From contig NZ_PUBZ01000112.1 in the NCBI RefSeq assembly GCF_003205875.1, forward strand, positions 1-39,869: DNA of 39,869 nucleotides, read 5' to 3'. The position numbers were made by a program, and so were the translations under genes. Below, in pieces: positions 9,101 to 16,415 of the stretch. The notes beneath the pieces were generated by a model, which saw nothing but the letters and a program-made list of their open reading frames with translations, was not told the origin of the DNA and ran no database searches. Each line of letters starts with the position of its first letter. The stretch's first letter is position 1. This DNA is from Herpetosiphon llansteffanensis (GTDB taxonomy: Bacteria > Chloroflexota > Chloroflexia > Chloroflexales > Herpetosiphonaceae).

Positions 9101-11131
9101 ACATTGAACTATGATCCGGATGGGCGCTTGTTGGATATTGGTTATCCCCATGCTGCGGTCAGCATGGCCTATGATGCCGATGGTCGTTTGACGGCGGTGC
9201 TCAATCGTGGCAATGATGGGGCATTCGCGGTCTACGAATATCGGCTTGATCCAAATGGCAACCGCACCCGCGAATTGATTTCAACCTTGATGTTTGGTTC
9301 GTTGATTAGCATTGAAGAAACCAGCTACGATTATGATCAGATCGATCGGCTGATTCGGAGCCAGCGCAGTGGAGCAGGAACCAGCCAATTAGCCCAAACC
9401 TATCGCTATGATAAAGCCGGAAATCGGCTGGCGATTGAGGCTACCCAAGGCAAGAGCGGCTGGACGCAAACCATGCGCTACGATGCTGCTGATCGTTTGC
9501 TCGAAGTCAACGATTCGCGCACGGGCAAAACCAGCTATAGTTATGATGGCGCAGGCCAACGCATTAGCAGCCAAACCGCCCAGCAACAAACCCGCCTGAG
9601 CTACGATTCGCGAGGCCGTTTGCTCAGCCTCAGCACGCTTGATGCTGCTGGAACTACAACCCAATCCATCCAACGCTATCGCTACGATCAGCACCAGCGC
9701 CGCACGCTGTTTGAGCAATGGTCAGGAACAGGTGTGCTGCTGAGCAGCGAACACACCTTGTATGATGGTGATTCGTGGAATGTGCTCGCCCAATTTACCG
9801 CCAACCAACCAACCCAATGGTTTGTGCTGCATCCGCAAGGTTTGGGTCATCTGGCGGTGGAACGTAATAGCACGACTATGTTTGCCCATCTCGAAGGTTT
9901 GGGCAGCTATATTGGTTATAGCGATGCCGCTGGCAAACCCAACGCAACATTGCCAACCCGCTACAGTGATTGGGGCCAACTCGAAAGTGGCGCGAATAAT
10001 TTAGCGAGCAGCTACGGCTACACTGGTCATCGCCAAGAGAGCAGCGGCTTGATCTATGCCCGCAACCGCTATTACGACCCGCAGAACGCCACCTGGCTGA
10101 GTGCCGACTCCTTCCCGGCTGATCAAAATATGCCTGGTTCGCTCAACCGCTACAGCTATGTGCGCAACAACCCGATCAGTCGCACTGATCCATTGGGCTT
10201 GTTTGATGTGGCAAGTGGTAGCCCAGCCCTCAGCCGAACCAACGCAGGGAGCGGCTTAGGCAACGCCATGCACCAGGTTGGTGTAGCTGCCGCGTCATTG
10301 ATCGGCAGCGTTTCGGCGGCCAGCCATGCAGCGGCTCACAATGCAGCGGCCCAAAGCGCAGGCAGTAGCCGCCCGAACTGTGGCCAACAGTGTAACGAAC
10401 GCTACACCGTGCGTTCAGGTGATACCTTGAGTGGCATCGGCGCACGCTTCGGTATCAATTGGCGCTGGATTGCCAATGCTAACAGTATTGGTAACCCCTA
10501 CATCATTTCCCCTGGCCAAAGCCTGTATATTCCGTGTAATGACAATAATGATGGTGGAAGCGGTGGTGGAAACAATCCTCCGCCATCAGGTTGTGGGATT
10601 AATCGTAGTTGTCCTACACCTCCACCTTCAGGGTGTAACATTAATCGTAGTTGCCCTACACCTCCTTGCAATCCAGACTATCAAAGTTGTCCGGGCCAAA
10701 ATGATGATTACCAAGTGGAAGTACACGCTTCTTATTTAGGAAAATTACCAATTATTGATGATTACTACCATCTCTATATTCTTTTAAAAGGAACATCGAA
10801 AGAAACTAGATATTTCCGAGGAGGACCAAGCAGATCTTGTGGAGCAGAGGGATTAATTATTGGTTGTGGAACGATTGTGACTAACTATGGTTTTTATCGC
10901 CCTGGAACAATAGATTATGATACAAATAATCATCCATCCGTTACTGTACAAATACGAATTAAAGGATATAAGGAAATAAATAGTTGTTTGGGTAGCGCAC
11001 TAAATTATATTGACAGAAAAAATTATATATATTTTCCTGATGCACCAAATAGTAATACTGTAGTAAGAGCTGCTTTAAGCTATTGTGGATTACCACAATC
11101 GAAACCTAATGTATCCGCACCAGGATGGTAG
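3110..11131 (+). CDS. Secreted RHS/YD-repeat protein with DNRLRE, LysM and variable C-terminal tip
   Basis: 2673 residues from ATG 3110, chosen because GGAGGA lies 5 nt upstream and the protein then begins with a textbook signal peptide (MQRLRRWSLGLFVCLVLSLL, ending near AQA). Order: a proline-rich linker; a DNRLRE-like domain at about 360-547; a CARDB-like beta domain at about 553-673; a DUF6531-type segment (GEPVNTSTGNFFSAWTDL) at about 690-767; roughly sixty YD repeats at about 880-2200 (YDALGR..., period about 21 residues); the RHS core (GLIYARNRYYDP through DPLGLFD) at about 2290-2365; a LysM domain (YTVRSGDTLSGIGARFGINW) at about 2427-2477; a Cys/Pro linker with a repeated INRSCPTPP unit; and a C-terminal domain of about 145 residues. 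YD repeats of this family form a shell that encloses a toxic tip. The tip-coding DNA is visibly richer in A+T than the rest. The tip ends APGW and contains an NSNTVV motif; a papain-like fold is conceivable but unproven. Confidence 0.93.
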   Translation: MQRLRRWSLGLFVCLVLSLLPRAGLQAQSLEDAATRFAQQRAHVIGNRQLPTDNQGNTTFPMIPSVDQAVRLQQLEQRALNEQQRNPASLTRTSTSTQPSRPNLGTPPVVKPAPTPQLTGVTELPQYRTATSKVLAFPDGHWETRIYAAPIHYRDRNGTWAAYTPILKSAQQRHAAIAGYAVTGTDVDLWFAHADTKTLAQQQRNLVEFAYAGVQVGFTPRDVDLKVPIVAGQMITYPNAFSNADLRYTATGPGLKEEVIFHKPPANNFALNVDLKIAGGEAEQQGQIVVIKGANAKPALVLSAPYLIDAKGQMSTAVSVTLKDLGDGQSILVYTPNQPWLNDPARQYPVILDPTISPIFPAGDTYVTNNAAISGIEHWPETALFLGYSQIQDRPTDPPKLLSRFVMNFQLPGLPADVTPGDIDSAELTIFQFINERGGAYDTRIYSTIDPWDEQAIDWDNHDSIQGDFYSTQSVSTGGGWKTFSLTSLLQSWYSSDSSHPRGILFTAADETRAGGLFSSSSCFHGNYCHPLIYPAEDPRPYLTINYTPAPPPPPHYNEVRTVEHLSITPNPVPAPNNTVTARFTLHNVGTRLIQIPELQVQVNGPQGQVHFPAVQNVRLEPGQRYTYEQARIMPNAGTHYAKAMFRDASTWYRVYIAPGSGIKNETSFLVKSDLPPLDNQTQGPHADNGSVGEPVNTSTGNFFSAWTDLTVIDLGLSLVFGRVFNSLDVDTEGLFGWGWASSYDERLIRRPDESVIYIQGSGQQVLFDANFQTSYQEVIDPDTGESNGVEVSVPDGSYHGVTGFDLQLSRDVTNQRWTLRDQDGMTRSFNPDGRLETITDHFSNQVALHYSDNRLVEIQGPSQTCQLIWQQQRVTELRCPQATQLYRYDGAGNLVEVLNQANQSTSYQYDQNHRITRITDGAGRLVVENRYDTQGRVEQQREGLSDWRQFGYTPASRTTTYRDARGNPITDSYDDRGRLIERVDALNNREQYSYDDQNRLTSRTNALNLTWHYRYDVQGNLLSTTDPLGSVWRSEYDANSNKLRDTDPLGATTIFTYSNNLLVAQQHALGGVRIYTTTPTGLVVAERDELGHMLQRSFSAQGLLLSETDALGAQTRYEYNAAGDQVAMIDALGNRVAYAYDPQRRLTSIRYPDGSTQTFVYDPMGNLVAETNRLGQERRRFYDGSHRLIGETDFAGAVTDYYYDQTDNLVRMVDAQNQETRFSYDAINRLTSRTNRLGHTWSYAYDAIGQLIRERDPLGRETRHEYDALGREIRTIDPLGRVTTRQFDARNQLLSETNPRGSTTTMRYDQAGRMIEQVDVSGAHTRYEYDLVGNQIATIDAVGQRSTTQYDSANRQVQTINRVGASVRYQYDAVGRVIATTDERGATNRTTYDSMDRPIKEIDALGHTTTKVYDAEGHLIEQIDPRGYRQRWGYDSAGRQIFAIDRTGAKTSTIYDVLGHTTATIDALGQRRTTVYDAEGSVIAQHDEAGFVTMTSYDAVGNAIQVTNPLNATTTTEYDAVNNPIRVTDALSATTTTDYDAANNPVRVTDALGNVTTTEYDVLNRMISTQNPYGAVTRTEYDALGRVVRTIDPRGASSSNQYDPEGRVLVSIDALGNRTQTSYDSAGAPIDVIDARGNRTSTTYDVLGRAIRQSDALGNLTLQQYDQVGNLIKTTDPRGAVTQYRYDAEQRQIERIDALGERWQTDYDALGRTLRTRDPLDNSETNSYDPRGNLLQVTKPDGQVLRYHYDAVNNQIASQDGRGFVTTNTYDQAQRLIQTTSPLGHQTSSQYDALGRVRATVDAKGHTMTRQYDALGQSLSITDALSNTITTRYDIAGMPAITLDPNGHRRQTSYDLLGRAIEERNALGQATRYRYDALGNRISEQHPNQQQITTQYDALNRPTTSTFSVGQAETLSHDSVGNLLQAESAAGKQTTSYDRLNRPIRGVDGADKLVEWRYDAAGRRTHVIYPDGRMVQTQYDANGWPTQIDDGRGHTITLNYDPDGRLLDIGYPHAAVSMAYDADGRLTAVLNRGNDGAFAVYEYRLDPNGNRTRELISTLMFGSLISIEETSYDYDQIDRLIRSQRSGAGTSQLAQTYRYDKAGNRLAIEATQGKSGWTQTMRYDAADRLLEVNDSRTGKTSYSYDGAGQRISSQTAQQQTRLSYDSRGRLLSLSTLDAAGTTTQSIQRYRYDQHQRRTLFEQWSGTGVLLSSEHTLYDGDSWNVLAQFTANQPTQWFVLHPQGLGHLAVERNSTTMFAHLEGLGSYIGYSDAAGKPNATLPTRYSDWGQLESGANNLASSYGYTGHRQESSGLIYARNRYYDPQNATWLSADSFPADQNMPGSLNRYSYVRNNPISRTDPLGLFDVASGSPALSRTNAGSGLGNAMHQVGVAAASLIGSVSAASHAAAHNAAAQSAGSSRPNCGQQCNERYTVRSGDTLSGIGARFGINWRWIANANSIGNPYIISPGQSLYIPCNDNNDGGSGGGNNPPPSGCGINRSCPTPPPSGCNINRSCPTPPCNPDYQSCPGQNDDYQVEVHASYLGKLPIIDDYYHLYILLKGTSKETRYFRGGPSRSCGAEGLIIGCGTIVTNYGFYRPGTIDYDTNNHPSVTVQIRIKGYKEINSCLGSALNYIDRKNYIYFPDAPNSNTVVRAALSYCGLPQSKPNVSAPGW

Positions 11132-11211
11132 GATTATCAATAATATAATTTAGGATATTTAAAATAATTGAATAATAATTTATAACATATCAAGTTATTA
11201 AGGATAATACT

Positions 11212-12714
11212 ATGTACAAATTAATATCACTGATAATTCTGTCACTCCTTGCCGTTTCAGTGGCAGGAGCGAACCAACCAGCCCGTGGCCCGCTGCACCC
11301 AAAAAGTGCAGCGGGGGTTATGCCCGCCGCCTATTTGGCTAGCCCAAACCAACGACCAAATCGCCCAAGCAGCAATAGCGGTATTTTGCAGCCAGTCGCT
11401 AGCCTTGGCGTGGGCGATGCTGCTAGTGCTGCCGTGATTGGCCAACCCTTGGCTAGTGCCAGCGCTGGCAAGCACCTGTTGCGCTTGGATTGGAACAATG
11501 GCCTGACAATTGTCCAAACCACGACGCTTGCGAGCCAGCCAAGCAGCCTGGCGATTGGCCAATTGAACAATGATCGCTTGATGGATTTGGCAGCGTTGCA
11601 ACCTGCAACCAAGCAACTTGGCCTGTGGCGCGGCACGCTTAGCCAAACCTTGCAACTAACCCAACACTATACGATTAGCACCGAGCCAGAAGCCCTGCAC
11701 GCCGCCGACCTCAGCAGCGATTGCCGCGATGATCTGGCGTTTGTCATACCTAGCGCGGTGCAAATTTGGTCACAACCCAACAACAATCCCATGCAGGCAA
11801 GCCTGAGCTTGCCGTTTGCCAATCGCAGTATGAGTGATTTGGCACTTGGTGATCTTAATTATGATGGTCAGCTGGATGTTGCTGCTTTGCGCGGCACTGG
11901 TGGTATTACTCAACACCTCGATTTATTTGCACTCTATCGGGGAACATTGCTTGATACTGAGTATCGTCAGGTTGATGATCAAGGCTTTGCGGCCCATGCC
12001 GTGGCGATTGGCGATGTCACCAACGATGGGCGGGCTGATCTCGTGGTCAGCGCTGGGGGCAATATTCCCAATGCAGCAATTAATATTTTTGCCCAACAAA
12101 GCGATGGTAGCATTACCACCACACCACAGTTGTTGCCAGCATGGCATTTGCCTGAAGCTTTAGCGATTGCCGATATTAATCATGATGGTTTTAATGATAT
12201 ACTCGCACTCAACAGTGGCTGGTTAGCTTTGACGATCTATCGTGGTCGGGCTGATGGGACGCTGGCGGCTTACGAAACCTACGATCTCCCCTATAGCACC
12301 AGCTATCGCCCTGAAACCTTGGCCGTTGGCGACCTCAATCGCGATGGCGGCCTTGATGTGCTGATTGCTGATGATCTACGCGGATTAACCTATTTGATCA
12401 ATAGCACTGGTGCGCCCAGCGCGACGATTGATGATCAGATTGTGCCGTGTAGCACGATCGATACGCCGCATTTTAGCCTGAGTGGCACATTGACCAATGC
12501 CACGACGCTGGAAGTAAGCCTTGATGCAGGCGCAAGCTGGCAAGCAGCGAGTGTTACTGGCACGACGTGGAGCTATGAAACCGAGTTGCCAAACTGGGTC
12601 TATCCGGTAGTCATGGTGCGGGCACGCCAAGCTGAGCGGGTACAAGCACCAGCAACGATGCGTCGTCTGCGGTTTCAGCATCATCGGGTCGCCGCACCAT
12701 TAGTTCTGAAATAA
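11212..12714 (+). CDS. Secreted FG-GAP/VCBS-repeat protein
   Basis: 500 residues. ATG 11212 follows AAGGAT with a 5-nt gap. An N-terminal signal peptide (MYKLISLIILSLLAVSVAGA) is followed by a low-complexity Ala/Ser/Pro region and at least four FG-GAP-type repeats recognisable by calcium-loop motifs (DLNYDGQLDV, DVTNDGRADL, DINHDGFNDI, DLNRDGGLDV). Such repeats build an extracellular beta-propeller, often used for adhesion or polymer binding. The C-terminal 80 residues look like an Ig/Y_Y_Y-type beta domain. The gene lies 80 bp downstream of the RHS gene on the same strand and may be co-transcribed. The first 20 or so codons share the A+T-rich style of the RHS tip, unlike the rest of the gene. 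No intracellular immunity-type gene sits in this position. Confidence 0.85.
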   Translation: MYKLISLIILSLLAVSVAGANQPARGPLHPKSAAGVMPAAYLASPNQRPNRPSSNSGILQPVASLGVGDAASAAVIGQPLASASAGKHLLRLDWNNGLTIVQTTTLASQPSSLAIGQLNNDRLMDLAALQPATKQLGLWRGTLSQTLQLTQHYTISTEPEALHAADLSSDCRDDLAFVIPSAVQIWSQPNNNPMQASLSLPFANRSMSDLALGDLNYDGQLDVAALRGTGGITQHLDLFALYRGTLLDTEYRQVDDQGFAAHAVAIGDVTNDGRADLVVSAGGNIPNAAINIFAQQSDGSITTTPQLLPAWHLPEALAIADINHDGFNDILALNSGWLALTIYRGRADGTLAAYETYDLPYSTSYRPETLAVGDLNRDGGLDVLIADDLRGLTYLINSTGAPSATIDDQIVPCSTIDTPHFSLSGTLTNATTLEVSLDAGASWQAASVTGTTWSYETELPNWVYPVVMVRARQAERVQAPATMRRLRFQHHRVAAPLVLK

Positions 12715-12743
12715 ATCGGCGTTGAGCTAGCAAAGGATTGATG

Positions 12744-13901
12744 ATGAAACGAACGCTTGGATGGTGTTTGGGTACAGCTGGAATGCTCTACCTGCTTGTG
12801 GGCGGATTAATCTCCGCCCACAGCCAAATTGGCCCAAGTTTGCGCTATGCCGGACTTGCAACCTGTTATCCTGTTGGCGGCGCGATTGATGATTTTACGC
12901 TTACAGTACAGGTTGCACTTGCGGGCGACTATCAAATTACCCATGCAGTGGCGGTTAATGGTGGTGCGCCGAGCAGTGATAGCTCTGTCTTTACGGGTAT
13001 GCTCGTAGCCAACGAAACTAAAAACATCACGATTAATGGCGGCAGCGCCGCGATCGCTGGCAGCTATACGGTCATTGGCAAACTGTTTCAGGTGATCAGC
13101 GGCACCAATCAACTCATTGCCCAAACTAGTGCAACCGCAACCATTGCCACGCCCTGTATAGAACCACCGACCCCAGTTGCCCCAACCGCAATTGCAAACC
13201 CTAGCACCGTGCAGGCAGATATTCGCTGGCGACAACAGATCGTTGATACGCCATCCAATCAGCTTGTGATCGATGTGTATGCCACCAATTATGGCCAGGG
13301 TATTGGCCCAAGCGAGGCAGTACTCAGCTATGATCCAGCGGTGGTTTCATTAATCGAGGCGCAACCAACCCGTGAAGCTGATTGGATTCGCAGCCATGAT
13401 CAAACAACGGGCAACGTGCAGATAGCCTTGGCCCCGATTAACCCGCAGGATACGCAACGGTTGCGTTTAGTTTTTATCCAACACCAAACCAGCGGTATGA
13501 GCACCATTCGATTGGTGCGCGATGATGGAAAGGATTGGGCTAATCCCCTGTTTCTTGATCTTGCTCAACCAAGTCAGCTGTTGATCCGTTTAGAACATCG
13601 AACCACACAAGCTCAACTGCGGCTGCGCGGCAAAGGCTACAAGCCAGGCGAACGGCTTTCACTATGGCTTAATCTCCCAACTGGGCAAACCAAAGCCATT
13701 GCAGGCATTTTCAACAGCAACGGCGACCAGGATGGCACGATTGACCTATGGGTGGATTTGCCAACCGAACGATACACTTCAATAGTTGTTCAAGGTCAAC
13801 AAAGCCAGATAATTGGTCAAAGCAGGTTCTCGCACAGCCAATCCAAATCAACGCGACGAAGTATACCGTCACGGGTAGCCATGATCTTACGCGCAGACTA
13901 A
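12744..13901 (+). CDS. Secreted protein with cohesin-like domain
   Basis: 385 residues. Starts at TTG 12738, ATG 12741 and ATG 12744 are all in frame; AAAGGA ending at 12737 gives a 6-nt gap to 12744, so that start is preferred. A signal peptide (MKRTLGWCLGTAGMLYLLVG) precedes a beta-rich N-terminal domain at about 35-130, a proline/threonine linker (EPPTPVAPTAIANP), and a segment at about 155-260 that resembles a cohesin fold (LVIDVYATNYGQGIGPSEAV, LSYDPAVVSL, and a later RLRLVF strand). The final 110 residues look like another Ig-like domain (YKPGERLSLWLNLPTG). It follows the FG-GAP gene by 29 nt and probably shares its transcript. No catalytic motif was seen. Structural or adhesive function is inferred. 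Confidence 0.72.
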   Translation: MKRTLGWCLGTAGMLYLLVGGLISAHSQIGPSLRYAGLATCYPVGGAIDDFTLTVQVALAGDYQITHAVAVNGGAPSSDSSVFTGMLVANETKNITINGGSAAIAGSYTVIGKLFQVISGTNQLIAQTSATATIATPCIEPPTPVAPTAIANPSTVQADIRWRQQIVDTPSNQLVIDVYATNYGQGIGPSEAVLSYDPAVVSLIEAQPTREADWIRSHDQTTGNVQIALAPINPQDTQRLRLVFIQHQTSGMSTIRLVRDDGKDWANPLFLDLAQPSQLLIRLEHRTTQAQLRLRGKGYKPGERLSLWLNLPTGQTKAIAGIFNSNGDQDGTIDLWVDLPTERYTSIVVQGQQSQIIGQSRFSHSQSKSTRRSIPSRVAMILRAD

Positions 13902-13926
13902 ATGCAGCTGCTCATTTGAGGTTTTT

Positions 13927-14322
13927 ATGCTCCACTATAAACGCTCTATCTTGCTTGTGGTGTTCATTCTATGGCATGGATTGATTCCTAAGCAGCTTTA
14001 TGCAGACACAATTCATACCTTACAGTATCCATTTAGAAATTGTGAAACATGGTATATCTGGCAAGGCTATTCTTTTGATCTTGTCAAGGGATCGAGAAAT
14101 GATGCTAGTGGTTCGGGTGGTGAAATTATTGTTGCAGCAGCAACAGGAACCTTTAGTAATCCTTTTTATATTGCAGGACCAAATGGAGAAAATTAGGGCT
14201 TAGGTATTGATTAATACCTTGAGGATGGGGCGACTATTTTCTATGGGCATCTTATGAATATCCCCCAGCTTCAAGGTATTGTTCAACGAGGGATAGGGAA
14301 ACGATTCGATCAGCCACTGTAA
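13927..14322 (+). pseudogene. Decayed secreted M23-like (LytM) peptidase gene
   Basis: ATG 13927 opens a frame with a signal peptide (LLVVFILWHGLIPKQLYA) and a domain containing WYIWQGYSFDLVKGS, GGEIIVAAATGTFSNPFYI and GPNGEN, then a TAG at 14194. Reading on in the same frame gives GLGID, a TAA at 14212, then YLEDGATIFYGHLMNIPQLQG and VQRGIGKRF before TAA 14320. The YGHL motif and the following V..G..IG pattern are those of the M23 glycyl-glycine endopeptidase fold, with YGHL supplying one zinc or catalytic histidine. With two in-frame stops and loss of the final part of the fold, the gene is dead. It ends 50 bp before transposase debris, so an insertion or deletion probably removed its 3' end. 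The family call is moderately sure; the pseudogene status is clear from the frame. Confidence 0.65.
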
Positions 14323-14371
14323 TGGTCAAATACCCTTTGCATTCTACGATCGATGCTGCTACCATAGAACC

Positions 14372-14767
14372 ATGACGAAACGCATTCATTTTCCACTCAC
14401 GACGGCCCAGCAACGACGGCTCTTATTTGAGACCTGGGAAGCCACGGGTGATGTCATGCTCGCCTGTCGCACCGCTCATCACCCATAGGGTACCCGCCGT
14501 CAGACGTTCTATTATTGGAAGCCGCGCTTCGTCACGGGCGGCTATGCGGCACTTGTGAGCTTTGCCAGTGCGGCCCCCAAACACCCGGCGCGCACTGATG
14601 CCGCCATCGAAGCGCAGATTGTGGCCCTCCGCACGGCCCATCCTACCTGGGGCAAGCGCCGCATTACGGATGAACTGGCCAAAGGGAATGCCTGGCAGCG
14701 GGTGGTCAGTCCCAACACCGTTGCCCGGATCTTGGGGTTAAACGCAGATCTCCCCAGTTTTCTATAG
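14372..14767 (+). pseudogene. Broken transposase N-terminus (helix-turn-helix part, IS481/IS3-like)
   Basis: ATG 14372 begins MTKRIHFPLTTAQQRRLLFE and is interrupted by TAG at 14486. The same frame then continues TRRQTFYYWKPRFVTGGYAA, EAQIVALRTAHPTWGKRRIT and SPNTVARILG. The spacing of a first DNA-binding helix, a PTWGKRRI motif and a TVARIL helix is that of the N-terminal HTH region of IS481/IS3-type DDE transposases. The catalytic core is missing. The homology appears to stop at about 14731, where the left end of the inverted-repeat-bounded segment begins. The last residues before TAG 14765 (LNADLPSFL) are therefore probably encoded by that segment and not by the transposase. Confidence 0.65.
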
Positions 14768-15071
14768 CGAACGGATGTGTTCCTTCGATGTTCATACGGT
14801 CTTACGACGGAATACGCCATACGAAAGGGATAAATCGCGTCGGGACGAGCCATCCACCGCACCATACAAAAAAAACGACCGTTTAACTGCTATGCTAGGA
14901 GAACGATGGATTATGGTACTTTTGCGGTGGTTCAGCGCACGTTTGTGTCCCAAAGAACCCATCGACGAAATCAAGAGACCATAAAACCTGTTGAATGATG
15001 GGTACTGTGGTACGATTTTAGGCCGAACCGATGTTCACTAGAGAAAACCGGGGAGATCTGCGTTTAACCCC
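14734..15071. mobile_element. 338-bp segment with 34-bp terminal inverted repeats (MITE-like)
   Basis: The left end 14734-14767 begins GGGGTTAAACGCAGATCTCC. The right end 15038-15071 is its reverse complement with 2 mismatches in 34. Three more flanking bases on each side (CTT and AAG) also pair, so the ends may be 14731 and 15074. No credible transposase is encoded inside; the small open frames there overlap on both strands and lack ribosome binding sites. The left end lies within a transposase remnant. No clear target duplication was found. The structure fits a non-autonomous element, or an IS reduced to its ends. Confidence 0.6.
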
Positions 15072-15161
15072 AAGCTGTGATAAAGCGAAGAGATACGATG
15101 GCAGCACACACGTTGCCATCGCCTGATGCTCCAGCCAGCATTGCATCTCTTTATATACGAA

Positions 15162-15189
15162 ATTCCACTATCTTACATAATGCTGGAAT
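15162..15189. repeat. Palindromic operator-like site, copy 1
   Basis: 28 bp with ATTCCA at the left and TGGAAT at the right. It shares ATTCCACTATCTT with copy 2 at 15273. It is placed just after a TATATA stretch. A repressor half-site pair is the simplest reading. Confidence 0.45.
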
Positions 15190-15246
15190 AGCCTAAGTAA
15201 CGAGCGCATTTTCTCCCCAAAAGCACCCAAAACCCCTCAAAAATCA

Positions 15247-15274
15247 TTGATATTCACCAGCAATCATCTATAAT
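15247..15274 (+). promoter_or_regulatory. Promoter of the 15313-16415 gene pair
   Basis: TTGATA (15247-15252), 16 bp, TATAAT (15269-15274). The predicted transcription start falls inside the palindrome 15273-15300, so a protein bound there would block initiation. Confidence 0.55.
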
Positions 15275-15300
15275 TCCACTATCTTGTACAATAATGGAAT
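15273..15300. promoter_or_regulatory. Palindromic operator-like site, copy 2
   Basis: 28 bp, ATTCCA...TGGAAT, with the same length and left half as the site at 15162. It overlaps the -10 box and expected start of transcription and lies 12 bp upstream of ATG 15313, directly before the AGAGGT ribosome binding site. It is probably the binding site of an autoregulator or plasmid/phage-type repressor not encoded in view. Confidence 0.5.
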
Positions 15301-15312
15301 AGAGGTAAGCCA

Positions 15313-15645
15313 ATGCGACGAATTACCGCTGAAACCTACGATACTTGTGCGGCTGAATGGGAAAGCTATCTCCGTGAGTGCTTTCCTACTTGCCACTGGA
15401 CACTCGCCCGCTACGTTGATCTGGATGCCAATGATCAGGTTTCCAAAGATACCGAAGGCAACGACATCACCGTCGGCTTTATTGTGGTGGGAACGAATCC
15501 ACGCGGCGCTGAATACAGTCTGATGGTGACCAATCACGATGCGGCTGCGGGGCTGGTCTTGCTGGAGGCAGTGCGAACGACGCTCGACGATGTTGGGGCG
15601 ACGATTGAACGAATGCTGGGCATTGACCTGCTCCGTGCAGCATAA
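15313..15645 (+). CDS. Hypothetical protein, 110 residues
   Basis: ATG 15313 has AGAGGT 6 nt upstream. The protein (MRRITAETYDTCAAEWESYL at its start) is mixed alpha/beta with central strands DITVGFIVVGTN and EYSLMVTNHD and a C-terminal helix. It has no signal peptide or membrane segment. I do not recognise a family. It is followed by the zinc-ribbon gene, whose start is 14 nt past its stop, and both sit behind the same palindromic operator. The pair reads like accessory genes of a plasmid or integrated element rather than part of the defence operon downstream. Confidence 0.7.
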   Translation: MRRITAETYDTCAAEWESYLRECFPTCHWTLARYVDLDANDQVSKDTEGNDITVGFIVVGTNPRGAEYSLMVTNHDAAAGLVLLEAVRTTLDDVGATIERMLGIDLLRAA

Positions 15646-15659
15646 TGGAGGAGCAGCCC

Positions 15660-16415
15660 ATGCCCAATCGCCGTGTGACGGTTGTGAGTCATAGCCGCGT
15701 CGTTCCGCTCAAAACCTTCACCATTGTCTGCCGCTGGTGTGGTCAGACGGCGACCATCGAAACCTATCCCGGTCGTCCGCCAACGGTGTGTAGCGAGGAG
15801 TGTGCAATCGAGGCCCGCAAAGATCATGACCGTCGGCGCAAGGCGGCCAAAAAAGCAGGCCAGCCCTCAGCATCTGTCGCAGTTGTTCAACTCATTGAAC
15901 GTCCCCAACACTTCGACCTCTGGCCATCAGAGGTCGATCGAACCCTAGACCGATCGCTTCACGGGCCGTTTGGAACGGGCTTATTGGGGACGATGAAAAC
16001 CAAGGCCGATGGGCGGCGGATTCTGGCTATTCTTGATGCCATGCTTGTCGAATTGTGGGCGGTGACGGTGCGCTGGGTTGTGCTAGAGTGTGTCCGGCAT
16101 GCGCCGCAAGCCTTGACGGATCGGCTGGCGGTTGCACTCGCACGTGATCCGCTGCGCAAAGAAGTCCAGTGGCAACGAGAGATCACTGATATGCGCAGTC
16201 AACTCGTTGGCCAAGGGCGCTTGAATCACGAGGTACATCAGCATCTTCAATTGCTTGGTTTGGCCGTAGGCGACCAGTTGGTTGGTATGCATATGGGTGG
16301 ATTGGGTGAGGAAGAAGCATTAAACGTTTCACAGCGTCGCGTGGCCGAACGCACGCTTGCAGCAGCGTTGGTACAACTTGAGGCGGTCATGGGCGAGGAT
16401 GGCGACTTAACATAG
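15660..16415 (+). CDS. Zinc-ribbon-containing hypothetical protein
   Basis: 251 residues from ATG 15660, preferred over in-frame ATG 15645 because GGAGGAG (15647-15653) lies 6 nt before it. The N-terminal 45 residues hold CRWCG and, 22 residues on, CSEEC, a likely zinc site, followed by a basic stretch (RKDHDRRRKAAKKAG). The remaining 190 residues are largely helical, with heptad-like stretches near the C-terminus (RRVAERTLAAALVQLEAVMG). No enzyme motif was seen. A nucleic-acid-binding role is plausible from the zinc ribbon and basic patch. It is second in an apparent operon with the 110-residue gene. The family was not recognised. Confidence 0.7.
   Translation: MPNRRVTVVSHSRVVPLKTFTIVCRWCGQTATIETYPGRPPTVCSEECAIEARKDHDRRRKAAKKAGQPSASVAVVQLIERPQHFDLWPSEVDRTLDRSLHGPFGTGLLGTMKTKADGRRILAILDAMLVELWAVTVRWVVLECVRHAPQALTDRLAVALARDPLRKEVQWQREITDMRSQLVGQGRLNHEVHQHLQLLGLAVGDQLVGMHMGGLGEEEALNVSQRRVAERTLAAALVQLEAVMGEDGDLT

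Noticed and set aside
13927-14322. Stop-codon read-through of the M23-like gene
   Set aside because: Two different stops (TAG, TAA) close together and a truncated fold are simpler to explain as decay.
14775-14984. 69-residue open frame inside the inverted-repeat element
   Set aside because: No ribosome binding site, no recognisable domain, and an open frame of similar length on the other strand.
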